Below, in pieces: positions 16,744-25,976 of a stretch of 64,000 bases of DNA (positions are counted from its first letter, which is position 1; each line of letters begins with the position of its first letter). A program made the position numbers and the translations under genes. Source of the DNA: Alloalcanivorax xenomutans (GTDB lineage Bacteria; Pseudomonadota; Gammaproteobacteria; Pseudomonadales; Alcanivoracaceae). The notes under the pieces are model-generated. The model searched no databases. It was given only the letters and a program-made list of their open reading frames with translations, and had not been told where the DNA came from. The stretch lies in contig NZ_OBMO01000014.1 in assembly GCF_900217905.1 (NCBI RefSeq), positions 62,001 through 126,000 of the forward strand. The letters run 5' to 3'.

Positions 16744-17588
16744 TCCTGGCTGGGCGCGTACCACCAGGAGCCGGTGACCGGCCTGCTGTAATCCAGCAGG
16801 CGGTCGCGAACGCCGTCGACCATGCCGTACATACGCCGTAGCAGGAACTCGAAACGTTCCCGCTCGCAGGTGAAGGCAATGAAGTAGGAACCGTGCTCGG
16901 TGGTGGTGCCATAGGGTACCGAGCGCCGCCAGATTTTCTGCGGCACACCATCATGGTCCACATCGGTGCGGCCTACGTGGGAGTTCTCCGGCATGTTCTC
17001 CTCATCGAACTCCACCGCGTCGGCCTTGGTACGGCCGAACACCTTTTCCTGTTCTTCCACCGGCAGGGCGTTGAGGCTTTCGAGTTTATGCACCCATTTC
17101 TGCGTGATCATCCAGCTGCCACCCGCCCCGGGCTGCCCTTCCGGAATCACCGCGGCGGCCAGAGCCTTGTCACCGGTGGGGTTGCCAATGCCATCGACGA
17201 AGCCGGACAGATCGCGCATGTCGTGGTAAACGAAACCCTGAACCTCCAGTTGCAGAGCCAATACCTCACGCAACCGCCGCGACGCCGCCAGGGCGGTGTC
17301 GAACAGGTCACTGGGATTTTCCGCCTGTATCCAGATCAACAGATCCCCCTGCGTGGAGGGCGCCTTGCCTTCCAGGGAAAAAGGCGGAAAGCGGAATGAG
17401 CGGGACAGCTTCTGCCACAACCCGGGGCCGAACGCCATCAGCAGCGGGGTGCTGGCCGGTGCCCGCGCCAGCACATCGCGCAAGGCCTGGCGCACCCCGT
17501 CCATGTCGGCGCCAGCGCCGAGGGCGAATTCCAGGAAAAGATGATGGGTATAGTGACGGTCAAACAGGCCGGCCTGGTGTTCGGACAC
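16725..17588 (-). CDS. Dyp-type haem peroxidase
   Basis: Dye-decolourising peroxidase: H2O2-dependent oxidation through haem b. It has 287 residues. The family GxxDG motif is present as GFVDGIGNP (distal Asp), the proximal haem-ligand His lies in MPENSHVGRTDVDHDG, and the distal Arg is in KIWRRSVPYGT. No signal peptide is seen, so it is cytosolic or encapsulated. I see no encapsulin gene nearby. The GTG start at 17588 has AGGAG eight bases upstream. It is divergent from plsB and overlaps the EamA gene downstream. Confidence 0.92.
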   Translation of the reverse strand: MSEHQAGLFDRHYTHHLFLEFALGAGADMDGVRQALRDVLARAPASTPLLMAFGPGLWQKLSRSFRFPPFSLEGKAPSTQGDLLIWIQAENPSDLFDTALAASRRLREVLALQLEVQGFVYHDMRDLSGFVDGIGNPTGDKALAAAVIPEGQPGAGGSWMITQKWVHKLESLNALPVEEQEKVFGRTKADAVEFDEENMPENSHVGRTDVDHDGVPQKIWRRSVPYGTTTEHGSYFIAFTCERERFEFLLRRMYGMVDGVRDRLLDYSRPVTGSWWYAPSQEWLSAL

Positions 17589-17799
17589 GGGTTACTCCTT
17601 TAATACGGGGGTATCGCGAATCAGGATGATCGCGGATTGCGGGAAGAAATGCCATACGAGCGGAGCGGTTAATCGGTCCCGGTAAGGCTATGACCGTGGA
17701 TACCGTTCGATTCCGCGCCAGTGTGAATCACCATGGTGGGCGCCATCGGTCCGGGTCCGGTAGAATCGACCTCTACCCGGATACCCAAGAGCTCGCTTT

Positions 17800-20310
17800 A
17801 TGAGTCCATGGCTAGGCCTCGACCGACTGTTGTTTTTGCTGATCCGCGCCTTCATGCGGCTATGCACCCGCGCCACCGCGCTACCGGCGGATCCCGAAGA
17901 ATTGCAACTGGACCCGAACAAGCCGGTGGTTTATGTGATGCGCGATCGCTCCGTGGCGGATGCGGCGGTGGTGCATCAGGCCACCCGCAAGCAGAAGCTG
18001 AGCGCCGCCAATTCTTCCCTGAGCCTGGGCAAACAGCATCTGCGCCGCAGCTACTTCTACTTGTACAAACGCGGTGTGACCGGCACCCGGCAACGGGATG
18101 CCCTGGTGCCGCCTCGCCTGCGGAAACTGGTGCGTGCCCTGCACGACAACCCGGACCTGGATGTGCAATTAGTGCCGGTGTCGGTGTTCTGGGGACGCCA
18201 GCCGGAAAAGGAAAATTCGCTTTGGCGGATTCTGTTCTCCGACACCTGGGCACCACCGGGTTTTATCAAGAAGTTTCTTATCATTCTTACCCAGGGCCGC
18301 GATCTGTACCTGCAGTTCAGCCCGCCGGTGTCCCTGCGCGTGCTTGCCGATCAGTCCGATGACGTGGACCAGGTGGTGCGCAAGACCTCACGTGTTCTGC
18401 GGGTACACTTCCGCCGCCAGCAAGAGGCGGCCATTGGCCCCGACCTGTCTCACCGGCGCACCCTGACCAATGACATCATTCAGTCTCCGGCGGTGCGCCA
18501 GGCGATCCAGGAAGAAATCACCAGCAGCGAGGACAAGGAAGAAAAAGTCACCGCCCGGGCCCGTGGCTACGCGCTGGAAATCGCCGCCGACTATTCCCAC
18601 ACCGTGATCCGGGCGCTGGAGCTGTTTCTCAACTGGCTCTGGAACCGCCTTTACGACGGCATTCGCCTCTATAATCTGGACAATCTCACCCAGGTGGCGC
18701 GAGATCACGAAGTGATCTACGTGCCTTGCCACCGCAGCCACATCGACTATTTGCTGCTGTCCTTCGTGGTCTATCGCAATGGTCTGGTGCCGCCGCATAT
18801 CGCCGCCGGCATCAACCTGAATCTGCCTGTGGTGGGCACGATTCTGCGGCGCGGCGGCGCTTTCTTCATGCGCCGCAGTTTCCGCGACAATCCACTCTAC
18901 GCGGCGGTGTTCTATGAGTATTTGCACACCATCACTGCGCGTGGCTTTTCCATTGAGTACTTCATCGAAGGCGGCCGCAGCCGCAGCGGACGCATGCTGC
19001 AGCCCCGCACCGGTATGCTGGCGATGACACTGCGCAGCTTCCTGCGCGATGCGCGCAAACCCATCGCCTTCGTACCGGTCTATGTGGGTTATGAAAAGGT
19101 CATCGAAGGCGGTTCCTATATCGGCGAACTGCACGGCAAGAAAAAGAAAAAGGAATCCATCTTCGGACTGTTGAAATCCGCGAAAGTGCTGCGCAGCCAC
19201 TTCGGCCAGGTGCACGTGAATTTCGGTGAACCGATCAAACTGGTGGATTTCCTCGATGACCACCGGGAAGGCTGGCGCGGCGAGACACTGGACGCCCAGG
19301 AGTCCCCGGACTGGTTCAAACAGACGGTCAACGCCCTGGGCCAGGAAGTGGCCACGCGCATCAATGCCGCGGCCGTGGCCAACCCGGTCAATCTGATCAG
19401 CCTGGCGTTGCTGGCAACGCCCAAACACACCATGGATCTGCAACAGCTGCGGCAGCAACTGCAGCTGTATATCACGCTGCTGAACGAAGCGCCCTACAGT
19501 GACACCGCCTGCCTGGCGGACACCGACGCCGATGCTCTGATCGACTACGGGCTCAAACATGAATTTCTGCTGCGGGTGTCCCATCCTCTCGGCGATCTGG
19601 TCACCACCGATCCGGCCACCGCGCTGCAAATGGCCTATGTGCGCAACAACAGTCTGCATTTGTTCGTACTGCCGGGACTGATCTGTTCGTTGTTCTTCAA
19701 CGCCCGCAGCCTGACGCAGAGCACGCTGCAGCGCATGGTCGCCCTGCTCTATCCGTTCTTCCGCAACGAGTATTTTCTGCACTGGCAGGAAGGTGACGAG
19801 CTGACCAATGCGGTCAATCGCATCATCGGCATGCTGGAAGCACAGGGTCTGGTGGAGCGCGACGGCGATTGTCTGCACGGCGCGCCGATTCACACCGTGG
19901 CGTCGGACATGCTGGCCCATCTGGGGCAAACCGTGATGCCGTCCCTGGAGCGCTATTATCTGACCATCCGCCTACTGGTGCAGTATGGCGGCGGCCGGCT
20001 CGAAGCGGAGCAATTGGCGGAGCTGGCCAGCCGCACCACGCAACGACTGTCGCTGCTGTACGAATTCAATTCACCGGAGTTTTTCGACAAGGTAGTGCTG
20101 CGCACCTTCATCCAGCAATTGCTGGACACCGGGCTGGTGTGGAAGGACGAGGCCGGTATGCTGCAGTTCGGCGATCATCTGCGGGCACTCGATGACGAGG
20201 CCCGCCGTATTCTCAGCACGGACGTCAGCCAGGCGATCCAGCGGGTGACGCGGGTTCCGGAGCTGGAACGGGCGCTGGCGGAAGAGCCGCACAGCCAGAC
20301 GTCCGCTTAA
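17800..20310 (+). CDS. plsB: glycerol-3-phosphate 1-O-acyltransferase
   Basis: First committed step of phospholipid synthesis at the inner membrane: acyl-ACP or acyl-CoA plus glycerol-3-phosphate gives lysophosphatidate. It has 836 residues, the PlsB length. Acyltransferase blocks: PCHRSHIDYLLLSF (HX4D, near residue 312), GGAFFMRRSFRDN, and YFIEGGRSRSGRML. The N-terminus MSPWLGLDRLLFLLIRAF can associate with membrane. It stands alone, with a TAGAAT -10-like box near 17760. The supply of CDP-diacylglycerol through cdsA at 0.8 kb follows from it. Confidence 0.96.
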   Translation: MSPWLGLDRLLFLLIRAFMRLCTRATALPADPEELQLDPNKPVVYVMRDRSVADAAVVHQATRKQKLSAANSSLSLGKQHLRRSYFYLYKRGVTGTRQRDALVPPRLRKLVRALHDNPDLDVQLVPVSVFWGRQPEKENSLWRILFSDTWAPPGFIKKFLIILTQGRDLYLQFSPPVSLRVLADQSDDVDQVVRKTSRVLRVHFRRQQEAAIGPDLSHRRTLTNDIIQSPAVRQAIQEEITSSEDKEEKVTARARGYALEIAADYSHTVIRALELFLNWLWNRLYDGIRLYNLDNLTQVARDHEVIYVPCHRSHIDYLLLSFVVYRNGLVPPHIAAGINLNLPVVGTILRRGGAFFMRRSFRDNPLYAAVFYEYLHTITARGFSIEYFIEGGRSRSGRMLQPRTGMLAMTLRSFLRDARKPIAFVPVYVGYEKVIEGGSYIGELHGKKKKKESIFGLLKSAKVLRSHFGQVHVNFGEPIKLVDFLDDHREGWRGETLDAQESPDWFKQTVNALGQEVATRINAAAVANPVNLISLALLATPKHTMDLQQLRQQLQLYITLLNEAPYSDTACLADTDADALIDYGLKHEFLLRVSHPLGDLVTTDPATALQMAYVRNNSLHLFVLPGLICSLFFNARSLTQSTLQRMVALLYPFFRNEYFLHWQEGDELTNAVNRIIGMLEAQGLVERDGDCLHGAPIHTVASDMLAHLGQTVMPSLERYYLTIRLLVQYGGGRLEAEQLAELASRTTQRLSLLYEFNSPEFFDKVVLRTFIQQLLDTGLVWKDEAGMLQFGDHLRALDDEARRILSTDVSQAIQRVTRVPELERALAEEPHSQTSA

Positions 20311-20372
20311 AGAGGTCGCGGTCCGTAAACCAGTGACGTCCCACCGTTGCGGACCTGCTCTTTTGCGGGCAA

Positions 20373-20452
20373 CCCCATTCGCGAGCAAGCTCGCTTCCCA
20401 CAGAGGCTTCGGAACACCGCTGTGGGAAGCGAGCTTGCTCGCGAATGAGGGG
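20373..20452. repeat. REP-like inverted pair (copy 2 of 3)
   Basis: Two arms (20373-20403 and 20420-20452) form a perfect inverted repeat of at least 27 bases with outer CATTCGCGAGC and inner TTCCCACAG, spacer 16 bases. It lies between the convergent plsB and rsmJ ends. Same outline as 13907 and 50673 but a different stem sequence. Confidence 0.85.
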
Positions 20453-20478
20453 TGACCTCGATCTCTTTTCAGCGCTCA

Positions 20479-21207
20479 TCACGTGTAAACGTCGAAGCGA
20501 ACGGTCTTTCCCTCGAGACTGTGCGAAGCCGCCACCGCCGCCAGCGGCGGCGCCCGGCGCGGGCGCTTGACCACCACCTTGCGCGCGTCCAGGCTCCGCG
20601 CCATGGCCAGCAACGCCTGCTCCTCGACCTCATCCGGGTACGGACACAGCTGCTGCAACCAGCGCAGATCCTGCTTCACCGCCGCGCTTTTGTCCCTGGG
20701 CGGAAACATGGGGTCGAGAAACACCGCGTGGAACGGCCCTTCCAGAACAGCCGCCAGATCCCGTGCGTCGGCAAGCGGCAACAGGGTGAGATGGGACGCC
20801 AGCGGCGTGCCCACCGCGCGGGCCAGACCGTCCGCCAGCAAGGCGTGCAATATCGGCTGGCGCTCCACCATCAACACCTGAAAGCCGGCCTGGGCCATTA
20901 ACGCCGAATCACGGCCGAGGCCGGCGGTGAGATCGCAAACTCGCGCCGGCGCGTCGACGACTTTCCCCAGTGCCTTGATCAACCGCTCATGACGCACCCG
21001 GTCCGCCGCCAGACGATAGCCCTGGCGGCCACCGAGGAAATCCACGCACAGAGGCGCCGCCTTCCGTGCCGGCGCCCACAAGGACAGGCGGTCGTCGACG
21101 CGCCCAAGCACCAGTTCAACGCCTTGCTCCCGGGCACTGGCCACATCCTCCACATGAGGAACCCCTTGCAGGTCCGGGGCGCCGGGGAGACAGGCCACTG
21201 GTATCAA
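20479..21207 (-). CDS. rsmJ: 16S rRNA (guanine1516-N2)-methyltransferase
   Basis: SAM-dependent methyltransferase of the YhiQ/RsmJ family acting on the small-subunit rRNA. It has 242 residues. Motif I is [19 protein letters not shown]; the catalytic motif region is [20 protein letters not shown], highly characteristic of RsmJ. The start overlaps the uppP 3' end by 4 bases, so it is the last gene of a tsaB-thioesterase-uppP-rsmJ unit. Confidence 0.93.
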   Translation of the reverse strand: MIPVACLPGAPDLQGVPHVEDVASAREQGVELVLGRVDDRLSLWAPARKAAPLCVDFLGGRQGYRLAADRVRHERLIKALGKVVDAPARVCDLTAGLGRDSALMAQAGFQVLMVERQPILHALLADGLARAVGTPLASHLTLLPLADARDLAAVLEGPFHAVFLDPMFPPRDKSAAVKQDLRWLQQLCPYPDEVEEQALLAMARSLDARKVVVKRPRRAPPLAAVAASHSLEGKTVRFDVYT

Positions 21208-22028
21208 GACAGCGTTGTTCCTGAATAAATAACGTAGAAAAGCACACCGCCCAGCAGCAGCCGGTAAATCATGAACGGCAGCATGCCGATGCGGTCCAGC
21301 AAACGCAGGAAGAACACAATGGTCAGGTAAGCCACCACGCCGCTGACCGCCACGCCGAGGATCAGGTGCAGCCAGTCCACCGGCACCGTGCTTTCCGCCA
21401 GATCCTTGGCCTTGAGCAGGCCGGCGCCAAGAATCACCGGTATCGACATCAGAAAAGAAAAGCGGGCCGCGTCTTCACGGCGAAAGCCCAGCGCCAACGC
21501 CGCGGTGATGGTAATGCCACTGCGCGAGGTGCCAGGGATCAGGGCCAGCGCCTGCGCCACACCAATCAACAAGGCACTGCCCACGCCCATGGTTTCGGTG
21601 CCGCGCCGACGCGCGCCGAGCACGTCCGCCAGCCACAACAGCACACCAAAAAGTACCGTGGTGACGGCGATCACCGTGGCCGAGCGTAACTCGTTTTCAA
21701 TCAGGTCCTTGGCCAGAAAACCGGCGGCCACCGCCGGAATCGTCGCCAGCCCCACCAGCAGAGTCAGACGCAACTCGCTGTTCATGGTGCTGGTGCGGAT
21801 CCCCTTCAGGCTGCCACCGGTCATCGCCAGCAGATCCCGGCGGTAATACACCACCACCGCCAGCAGGGTTCCCAGGTGCACCGCCACGTCGAAAGCCAGG
21901 CCCTGGTCGGGCCAGCCGAACAGGGCCGAGGGCAGAATCAAATGAGCGGAGCTGGAGATGGGCAGGAATTCGGTAAGGCCCTGGATCAGGGCCAGGATAA
22001 CGGCTTGAAAGGCATCCATTCGGCTCAA
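21204..22028 (-). CDS. uppP: undecaprenyl-diphosphatase
   Basis: Inner-membrane phosphatase (BacA) recycling C55-PP to the C55-P carrier. It has 274 residues, multi-helix. The two active-site blocks are [16 protein letters not shown] near residue 20 and [16 protein letters not shown] near residue 165. It overlaps rsmJ (4 bases) and the thioesterase stop/start (ATGA). Functionally it pairs with uppS at 1.6 kb. Confidence 0.96.
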   Translation of the reverse strand: MSRMDAFQAVILALIQGLTEFLPISSSAHLILPSALFGWPDQGLAFDVAVHLGTLLAVVVYYRRDLLAMTGGSLKGIRTSTMNSELRLTLLVGLATIPAVAAGFLAKDLIENELRSATVIAVTTVLFGVLLWLADVLGARRRGTETMGVGSALLIGVAQALALIPGTSRSGITITAALALGFRREDAARFSFLMSIPVILGAGLLKAKDLAESTVPVDWLHLILGVAVSGVVAYLTIVFFLRLLDRIGMLPFMIYRLLLGGVLFYVIYSGTTLS

Positions 22029-22462
22029 TCTTCCCGGGCGGTAAGTTGGTAACCGGACAAAAATTCCGGCGGCATACGGCGGGGTTTGCCCGAATCCAGA
22101 GCCACGCAGACCCAGCGGGTACGGCCACGCAGTAGCGTCAGCCCATCGGATTCACGGATGATTTGATAACGGCGGGTGATACTGATGCGTTCGTCGTTCT
22201 CCACGATCCAGGTGCCGACCAGCAGTGACTCCCCTTCGAACGCCGGCGCCAGATAATCCACTTCGGTACGACGCGCCACCATGCCACGGTTGAGCTGCTG
22301 GTATTTGTCCCAGCCCAGCCCCAGCGCCTGGGTGTGGTGCCAGGCGATCTGCTCCATGAAACGCAGATACTCGGTGTTGTTGACGTGGCCCATGACATCA
22401 ATGGCCTGCTTCGGCACCACCACTTGCAGATGGTGCACATTCGGCAAATCCCACTCGATCAT
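22025..22462 (-). CDS. acyl-CoA thioesterase, 4-hydroxybenzoyl-CoA thioesterase/YbgC type
   Basis: Single hotdog-fold thioesterase of 145 residues from the ATG at 22462, which shares one base with the tsaB TAA stop. It has [24 protein letters not shown], with the conserved Asp/His-Val-Asn motif of 4HBT enzymes. The substrate is not determinable; small acyl-CoA thioesters are the usual guess. Tightly coupled to tsaB and uppP. Confidence 0.87.
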   Translation of the reverse strand: MIEWDLPNVHHLQVVVPKQAIDVMGHVNNTEYLRFMEQIAWHHTQALGLGWDKYQQLNRGMVARRTEVDYLAPAFEGESLLVGTWIVENDERISITRRYQIIRESDGLTLLRGRTRWVCVALDSGKPRRMPPEFLSGYQLTARED

Positions 22463-23139
22463 TACTTGCTCCCTATCTGAACCACACGATCGCGCAAATA
22501 AACCGGCTGCGCCTGCTCGGCCGGCACGGTGCGACCTTCCCGTACCGCCGCCACCGCCAGACGGGCCACGGTGGCCGCGCGAGGCATCGCCTCGGCGTCC
22601 ACCCCGGCCCAAGTCAGGCGGTCGCGCAGCGCGTCCTGATAAACCGTTCCGGAACCAGCCAGCAGCCAGTCGCCGCCATCCAGCACGGGAATCCGTTCCG
22701 GCGCGAACACCCCTTCATCACACAGTGCTTCCACCTTGTCACCGCCACAACGATAGGCGCCGAAATACACTTCCCCCATGCGGGCGTCGAACACCGCGAC
22801 GACCTGTTGAAAGCGGGGCTGGAGATCATGGGCAGCCAGGGCACAGGATGCCAGGGTGGAGACCCCGACCACCGGCAAGTCCAGTGAAAAGGCCAGCCCC
22901 TGCACCACCGAGGTGGCGACGCGTACCCCGGTGAAGGAGCCCGGGCCCTGGCCAAACGCCAGCGCATCCACCGAGGAGAGTTCGATACCCGCTTCCGCCA
23001 GGAGTTCCTCCACCATCGGCAATACCCGTTCGGTTTGCCGGCGCGCCCCGGGCTCGAACTTTTCCAATACGGCACCGTCCTGCCATAGCGCCACGGAGCA
23101 GGCGTCAGTGGCGGTTTCGATGGCGACAATACGGGTCAT
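22462..23139 (-). CDS. tsaB: tRNA threonylcarbamoyladenosine biosynthesis protein TsaB
   Basis: Non-catalytic ASKHA-fold partner of TsaD/TsaE in making t6A37 on ANN-decoding tRNAs. It has 225 residues. The N-terminus MTRIVAIETATDACSVALWQ and ALAFGQGPGSFTGVRVATS are diagnostic. The C-terminal half is divergent as in other TsaB proteins. First gene of the overlapping tsaB-thioesterase-uppP-rsmJ run. Confidence 0.95.
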   Translation of the reverse strand: MTRIVAIETATDACSVALWQDGAVLEKFEPGARRQTERVLPMVEELLAEAGIELSSVDALAFGQGPGSFTGVRVATSVVQGLAFSLDLPVVGVSTLASCALAAHDLQPRFQQVVAVFDARMGEVYFGAYRCGGDKVEALCDEGVFAPERIPVLDGGDWLLAGSGTVYQDALRDRLTWAGVDAEAMPRAATVARLAVAAVREGRTVPAEQAQPVYLRDRVVQIGSK

Positions 23140-23188
23140 TGGCTGGCTACTCCCGAGAAGGCGGCTGAGCCGATGCGGCGGAACACGG

Positions 23189-25108
23189 TCAGCGATTCCT
23201 GATGTAATCGAAAAAACGTTTCACCACCTCCAGCTTGCGGGTGCGGGTCATGCCCGGCAAGCTGTCGATGAACATGCGCCCGTAGCCCTTACTGAGCAGG
23301 CGCGGATCCGCCACCACCAGCAGGCCGGTGTCCTGCGGATCGCGGATCAGACGGCCGGCGCCCTGACGCAGGGCCAGCACCGCCTGGGGCAGTTGGTAAT
23401 CACGAAAGGCGTTACCGCCGTTGCGATTGATGTACTCGATGCGGGCCGCCGCCACCGGATCACCCGGCGACGCGAACGGCAGCTTGTCGATTATGACACA
23501 GCTCAGCGCATCGCCTCGCACATCAATGCCTTCCCAGAAACTGCTGGTGCCAAGCAACACCGCATTGCCCAGACGCCGGAACTCATCCAGCAGTTCCCGG
23601 CGACCGGCCTCGCCCTGCACCAGCAACGGATAGCTCAGGCGCTGGCGCAGAATACCGGCGGCTTCGCGCAACGCCCGATGGCTGGTGAACAGAAAGAACG
23701 TCCGCCCCTCGGCCGCTTCAATCACCGGCACCATGGCTTCGGAAAGCGCGGCGGTATACCCCGGCGACGACGGCGCCGGCAAGCCATCCGGTGCGTAGAA
23801 CACCGCCTGGCGTTTGAAATCGAACGGACTTTCCAGACGCAGCGTCTCGGCCTCATCCAGCCCCAGGCGCTTCTGTAAATGCTCGAAACGGCCAGCCACG
23901 GACAGGGTGGCGGAGGTCAGCACCCAGGCACAGGGGTGCTGCTCCCGTTGAGCCCGCAGCTGCGCCGCCACCGACAACGGGGTGCCGTGCAGCACGGCGG
24001 TGCGACGAAACGTCTCGAACCAATAGACCCGGTTCGGCGCCTGCGCCTCCAACAGATTCTCCAGAGTACGCAGGTGCTCCCAGGCGCGCCGGGCACAGGC
24101 TTCCAATCCCCGGCTGGCCTTGGCGTGGGGCTTGAGGAAGGCTTCCAGCTCCGAGGTGGCCTCGCGCAGCGCCTGCCCCGCTTCCCGCACCGCCTCCAGT
24201 TCCGCCACCTCGGACCAGGGCGCGCGGCGTTCCTGCTCACCAAGGCCGAGGCGAAAATCCTGACAGGCCTTGTCCAGCGCGCTGATACGGCGGTTCAGCT
24301 CGCCCACATCGATGGCATTGCTGGACGCCTCCGACAGGCTGTCCCGTCCCAGTTCCTGAAGCTGCCGGGTACTCAGTGAATCGCCAAAGAAATTCGCCGC
24401 CACCTCGGGCAACTGGTGCGCCTCGTCGAAAATCACCGTGTTGACACTGGGCAGCAGCTCGCTCACCCCTTCCCCGCGTAACGCCGCATTGGCGAAGAAC
24501 AAGTGATGGTTGACCACCACCAGGTCCGCCTCCTGGGCCTCCCGCCGGGCGTTCATCAAGGGGCATTCGGAATGACGCGGGCACTCCGCGCCCAGGCAGT
24601 TGTCCGCGGTGCTGGTCACCCAGGGCCACACTGGCGCGTCTTCCGGCAACTGCTTCAACTCGGCGATATCGCCGGAACGGGTACGGCCGGCCCAGTGGGC
24701 GACGATCTGCAATTGCTCGGCGGTTTCCCGGGTCAGAAAACGGGCTTCTTCCTGGTGCAGTTCCAGGCGATAGGGGCACAGATAGTTGGCGCGCCCCTTC
24801 AGCAGGGCCACTTTGCGCGGTACCGGCAGTGCCTTGAGCACCACCGGCAGATCCTTGAAGAACAACTGATCCTGGAGACTCTTGGTGCCGGTGGAAACCA
24901 GCGTGGGGCCGTCGCCGAGCAGCGCCGGCAGCAAATAAGCCAGGGTCTTGCCGGTGCCGGTTTCCGCCTCCACCAGCAAAGTACCGTGGGAACGGATCGC
25001 CGCGTCCACCGCGTCGGCCATGCGCAACTGGGGCTCGCGGGGGCGATAGCCGTCCAGCAGGCGGCCCATATGGTCGGCGTCATTAAGCAATTCGCTGGCG
25101 CGAGTCAC
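23189..25108 (-). CDS. ATP-dependent DNA helicase, YoaA/DinG (XPD-like) family
   Basis: Superfamily 2 iron-sulfur helicase, 5'-3', linked to repair and replication-block tolerance in relatives. It has 639 residues, the YoaA length rather than long DinG. Walker A ETGTGKT at residues 49-55; FeS cysteines in NYLCPYRLE and in CLGAECPRHSECPL; DEAH box VIFDEAHQLPE near residue 225; motif VI QGAGRLIRDPQD. No LexA-like box upstream. The upstream 100 bases run into the GACGCCG tandem array. Confidence 0.92.
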   Translation of the reverse strand: MTRASELLNDADHMGRLLDGYRPREPQLRMADAVDAAIRSHGTLLVEAETGTGKTLAYLLPALLGDGPTLVSTGTKSLQDQLFFKDLPVVLKALPVPRKVALLKGRANYLCPYRLELHQEEARFLTRETAEQLQIVAHWAGRTRSGDIAELKQLPEDAPVWPWVTSTADNCLGAECPRHSECPLMNARREAQEADLVVVNHHLFFANAALRGEGVSELLPSVNTVIFDEAHQLPEVAANFFGDSLSTRQLQELGRDSLSEASSNAIDVGELNRRISALDKACQDFRLGLGEQERRAPWSEVAELEAVREAGQALREATSELEAFLKPHAKASRGLEACARRAWEHLRTLENLLEAQAPNRVYWFETFRRTAVLHGTPLSVAAQLRAQREQHPCAWVLTSATLSVAGRFEHLQKRLGLDEAETLRLESPFDFKRQAVFYAPDGLPAPSSPGYTAALSEAMVPVIEAAEGRTFFLFTSHRALREAAGILRQRLSYPLLVQGEAGRRELLDEFRRLGNAVLLGTSSFWEGIDVRGDALSCVIIDKLPFASPGDPVAAARIEYINRNGGNAFRDYQLPQAVLALRQGAGRLIRDPQDTGLLVVADPRLLSKGYGRMFIDSLPGMTRTRKLEVVKRFFDYIRNR

Positions 25109-25208
25109 GGCGTGTCCTTGAACCGGTCAGGAACGGGTCGCCGGGGGCACCGGCAACATCGGGTCGGGTGGCAGAGGATAGCGGATATCGCGGGAGAGGC
25201 CAAAGGGA

Positions 25209-25277
25209 GACGCCGGACGCCGGACGCCGGACGCCGGACGCCGGACGCCGGACGCCGGACGCCGGACGCCGGACGCC
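25209..25277. repeat. tandem heptamer array (GACGCCG, about ten copies)
   Basis: Sixty-nine bases consist of a seven-base unit GACGCCG repeated 9.9 times without a mismatch. Inverted partial copies of the same unit occur 87 bases further on (25364-25376 and 25384-25396). It lies in the spacer upstream of the helicase gene. Perfect short tandem arrays are prone to length change by slippage. Confidence 0.95.
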
Positions 25278-25363
25278 AAAAGATGAAAACCAGCCCCGAC
25301 GCCCCTGCAAGCACTAAAAGCGCCTATTTACTTCCGCAACGTTTCAAGACTTGGTGTTCTAAC

Positions 25364-25396
25364 GCGTCCGGCGTCCAGCATCTGACGTCCGGCGTC
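25364..25396. repeat. inverted partner of the GACGCCG array
   Basis: GCGTCCGGCGTCC (25364-25376) and GACGTCCGGCGTC (25384-25396) are reverse complements of the tandem unit at 25209-25277, split by eight bases. Together with the array they enclose an 86-base core, the same arm-core-arm outline as the CTRTTMM elements. The rest of the 344-base spacer holds only the SCP2 terminator. Confidence 0.75.
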
Positions 25397-25399
25397 AAT

Positions 25400-25436
25400 A
25401 AAAAAACGCCCGGGCCACGAAGGCACCGGGCGTTTT
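25400..25436 (-). terminator. intrinsic terminator of the SCP2 gene
   Basis: The stem AAAACGCCCGG/CCGGGCGTTTT, with a loop over 25414-25425, continues into a T run on the minus strand. It lies 17 bases past the SCP2 stop codon. Confidence 0.85.
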
Positions 25437-25452
25437 GCTGAGAAGATGGTGA

Positions 25453-25839
25453 TCAGGCCGTGATGTCCTGAATCTGCTTCATCAGTTGCTTCTGATCGTC
25501 GGTGGGCTGGGCGGACTGCAGCGCCATCAGCTTGCTCATGTCACCTTCGATACGGATCTGGCCGCTCATGAAACCCTGCATGCCCGCGGACTGGTCACCT
25601 TCGATGAAAATGCGCTTGGCCAGATCGGCCGGCAGGATCAGGGTGGTGGGCGCTTCATCACGGTGCCCTTCCTCGATCATCCCGCCAACCAGGGACAGCG
25701 CTTTCTCGCCGCCGTCGCCGTTGACGGTGATATTGATCACCAGATCGGCCAGAGCCGCCGGAGCGGACACATCGCCGGCCGCATCCCGAATTTCCTTCAC
25801 TTTCGCGAACCATTCGTCTGACAGGAATTCAACGCTCAT
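25453..25839 (-). CDS. SCP2 sterol-transfer-family protein
   Basis: Single SCP2-domain protein of 128 residues binding hydrophobic ligands such as fatty acyl-CoA or sterols in relatives. Start at 25839 (MSVEFLSDEWFAKVKEIRDA) is set by GAGGAG eight bases upstream; the open frame to 26022 is unsupported. NITVNGDGGEKALSLVGGMI, TTLILPADLAKRIFIEGDQ and GFMSGQIRIEGDMSKLMALQ are typical of the bacterial alkyl-lipid SCP2 group. The actual ligand is unknown. Single-gene unit with its own terminator. Confidence 0.88.
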   Translation of the reverse strand: MSVEFLSDEWFAKVKEIRDAAGDVSAPAALADLVINITVNGDGGEKALSLVGGMIEEGHRDEAPTTLILPADLAKRIFIEGDQSAGMQGFMSGQIRIEGDMSKLMALQSAQPTDDQKQLMKQIQDITA

Positions 25840-25976
25840 TATGTTCTCCTCGCTCAAGGGATAGGGCTTCGAGACGCGCCTTTCCTTTTCAAACGGCCGT
25901 TCGAAACTTTCCCGTACCTTATAGAAAGGCTCGGGGGGTGGCAATAGCCGTACTCGGGTCCAAGAAGGCCAAAAGG

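Noticed and set aside
25209-25277. CRISPR-like array
   Set aside because: Seven-base units without spacers and no cas genes; a simple tandem repeat.
24503-25441. 312-codon plus-strand frame over the helicase 5' end and GACGCCG array
   Set aside because: It translates the tandem array as DAGRRTP repeats; no start signal and antisense to the helicase.
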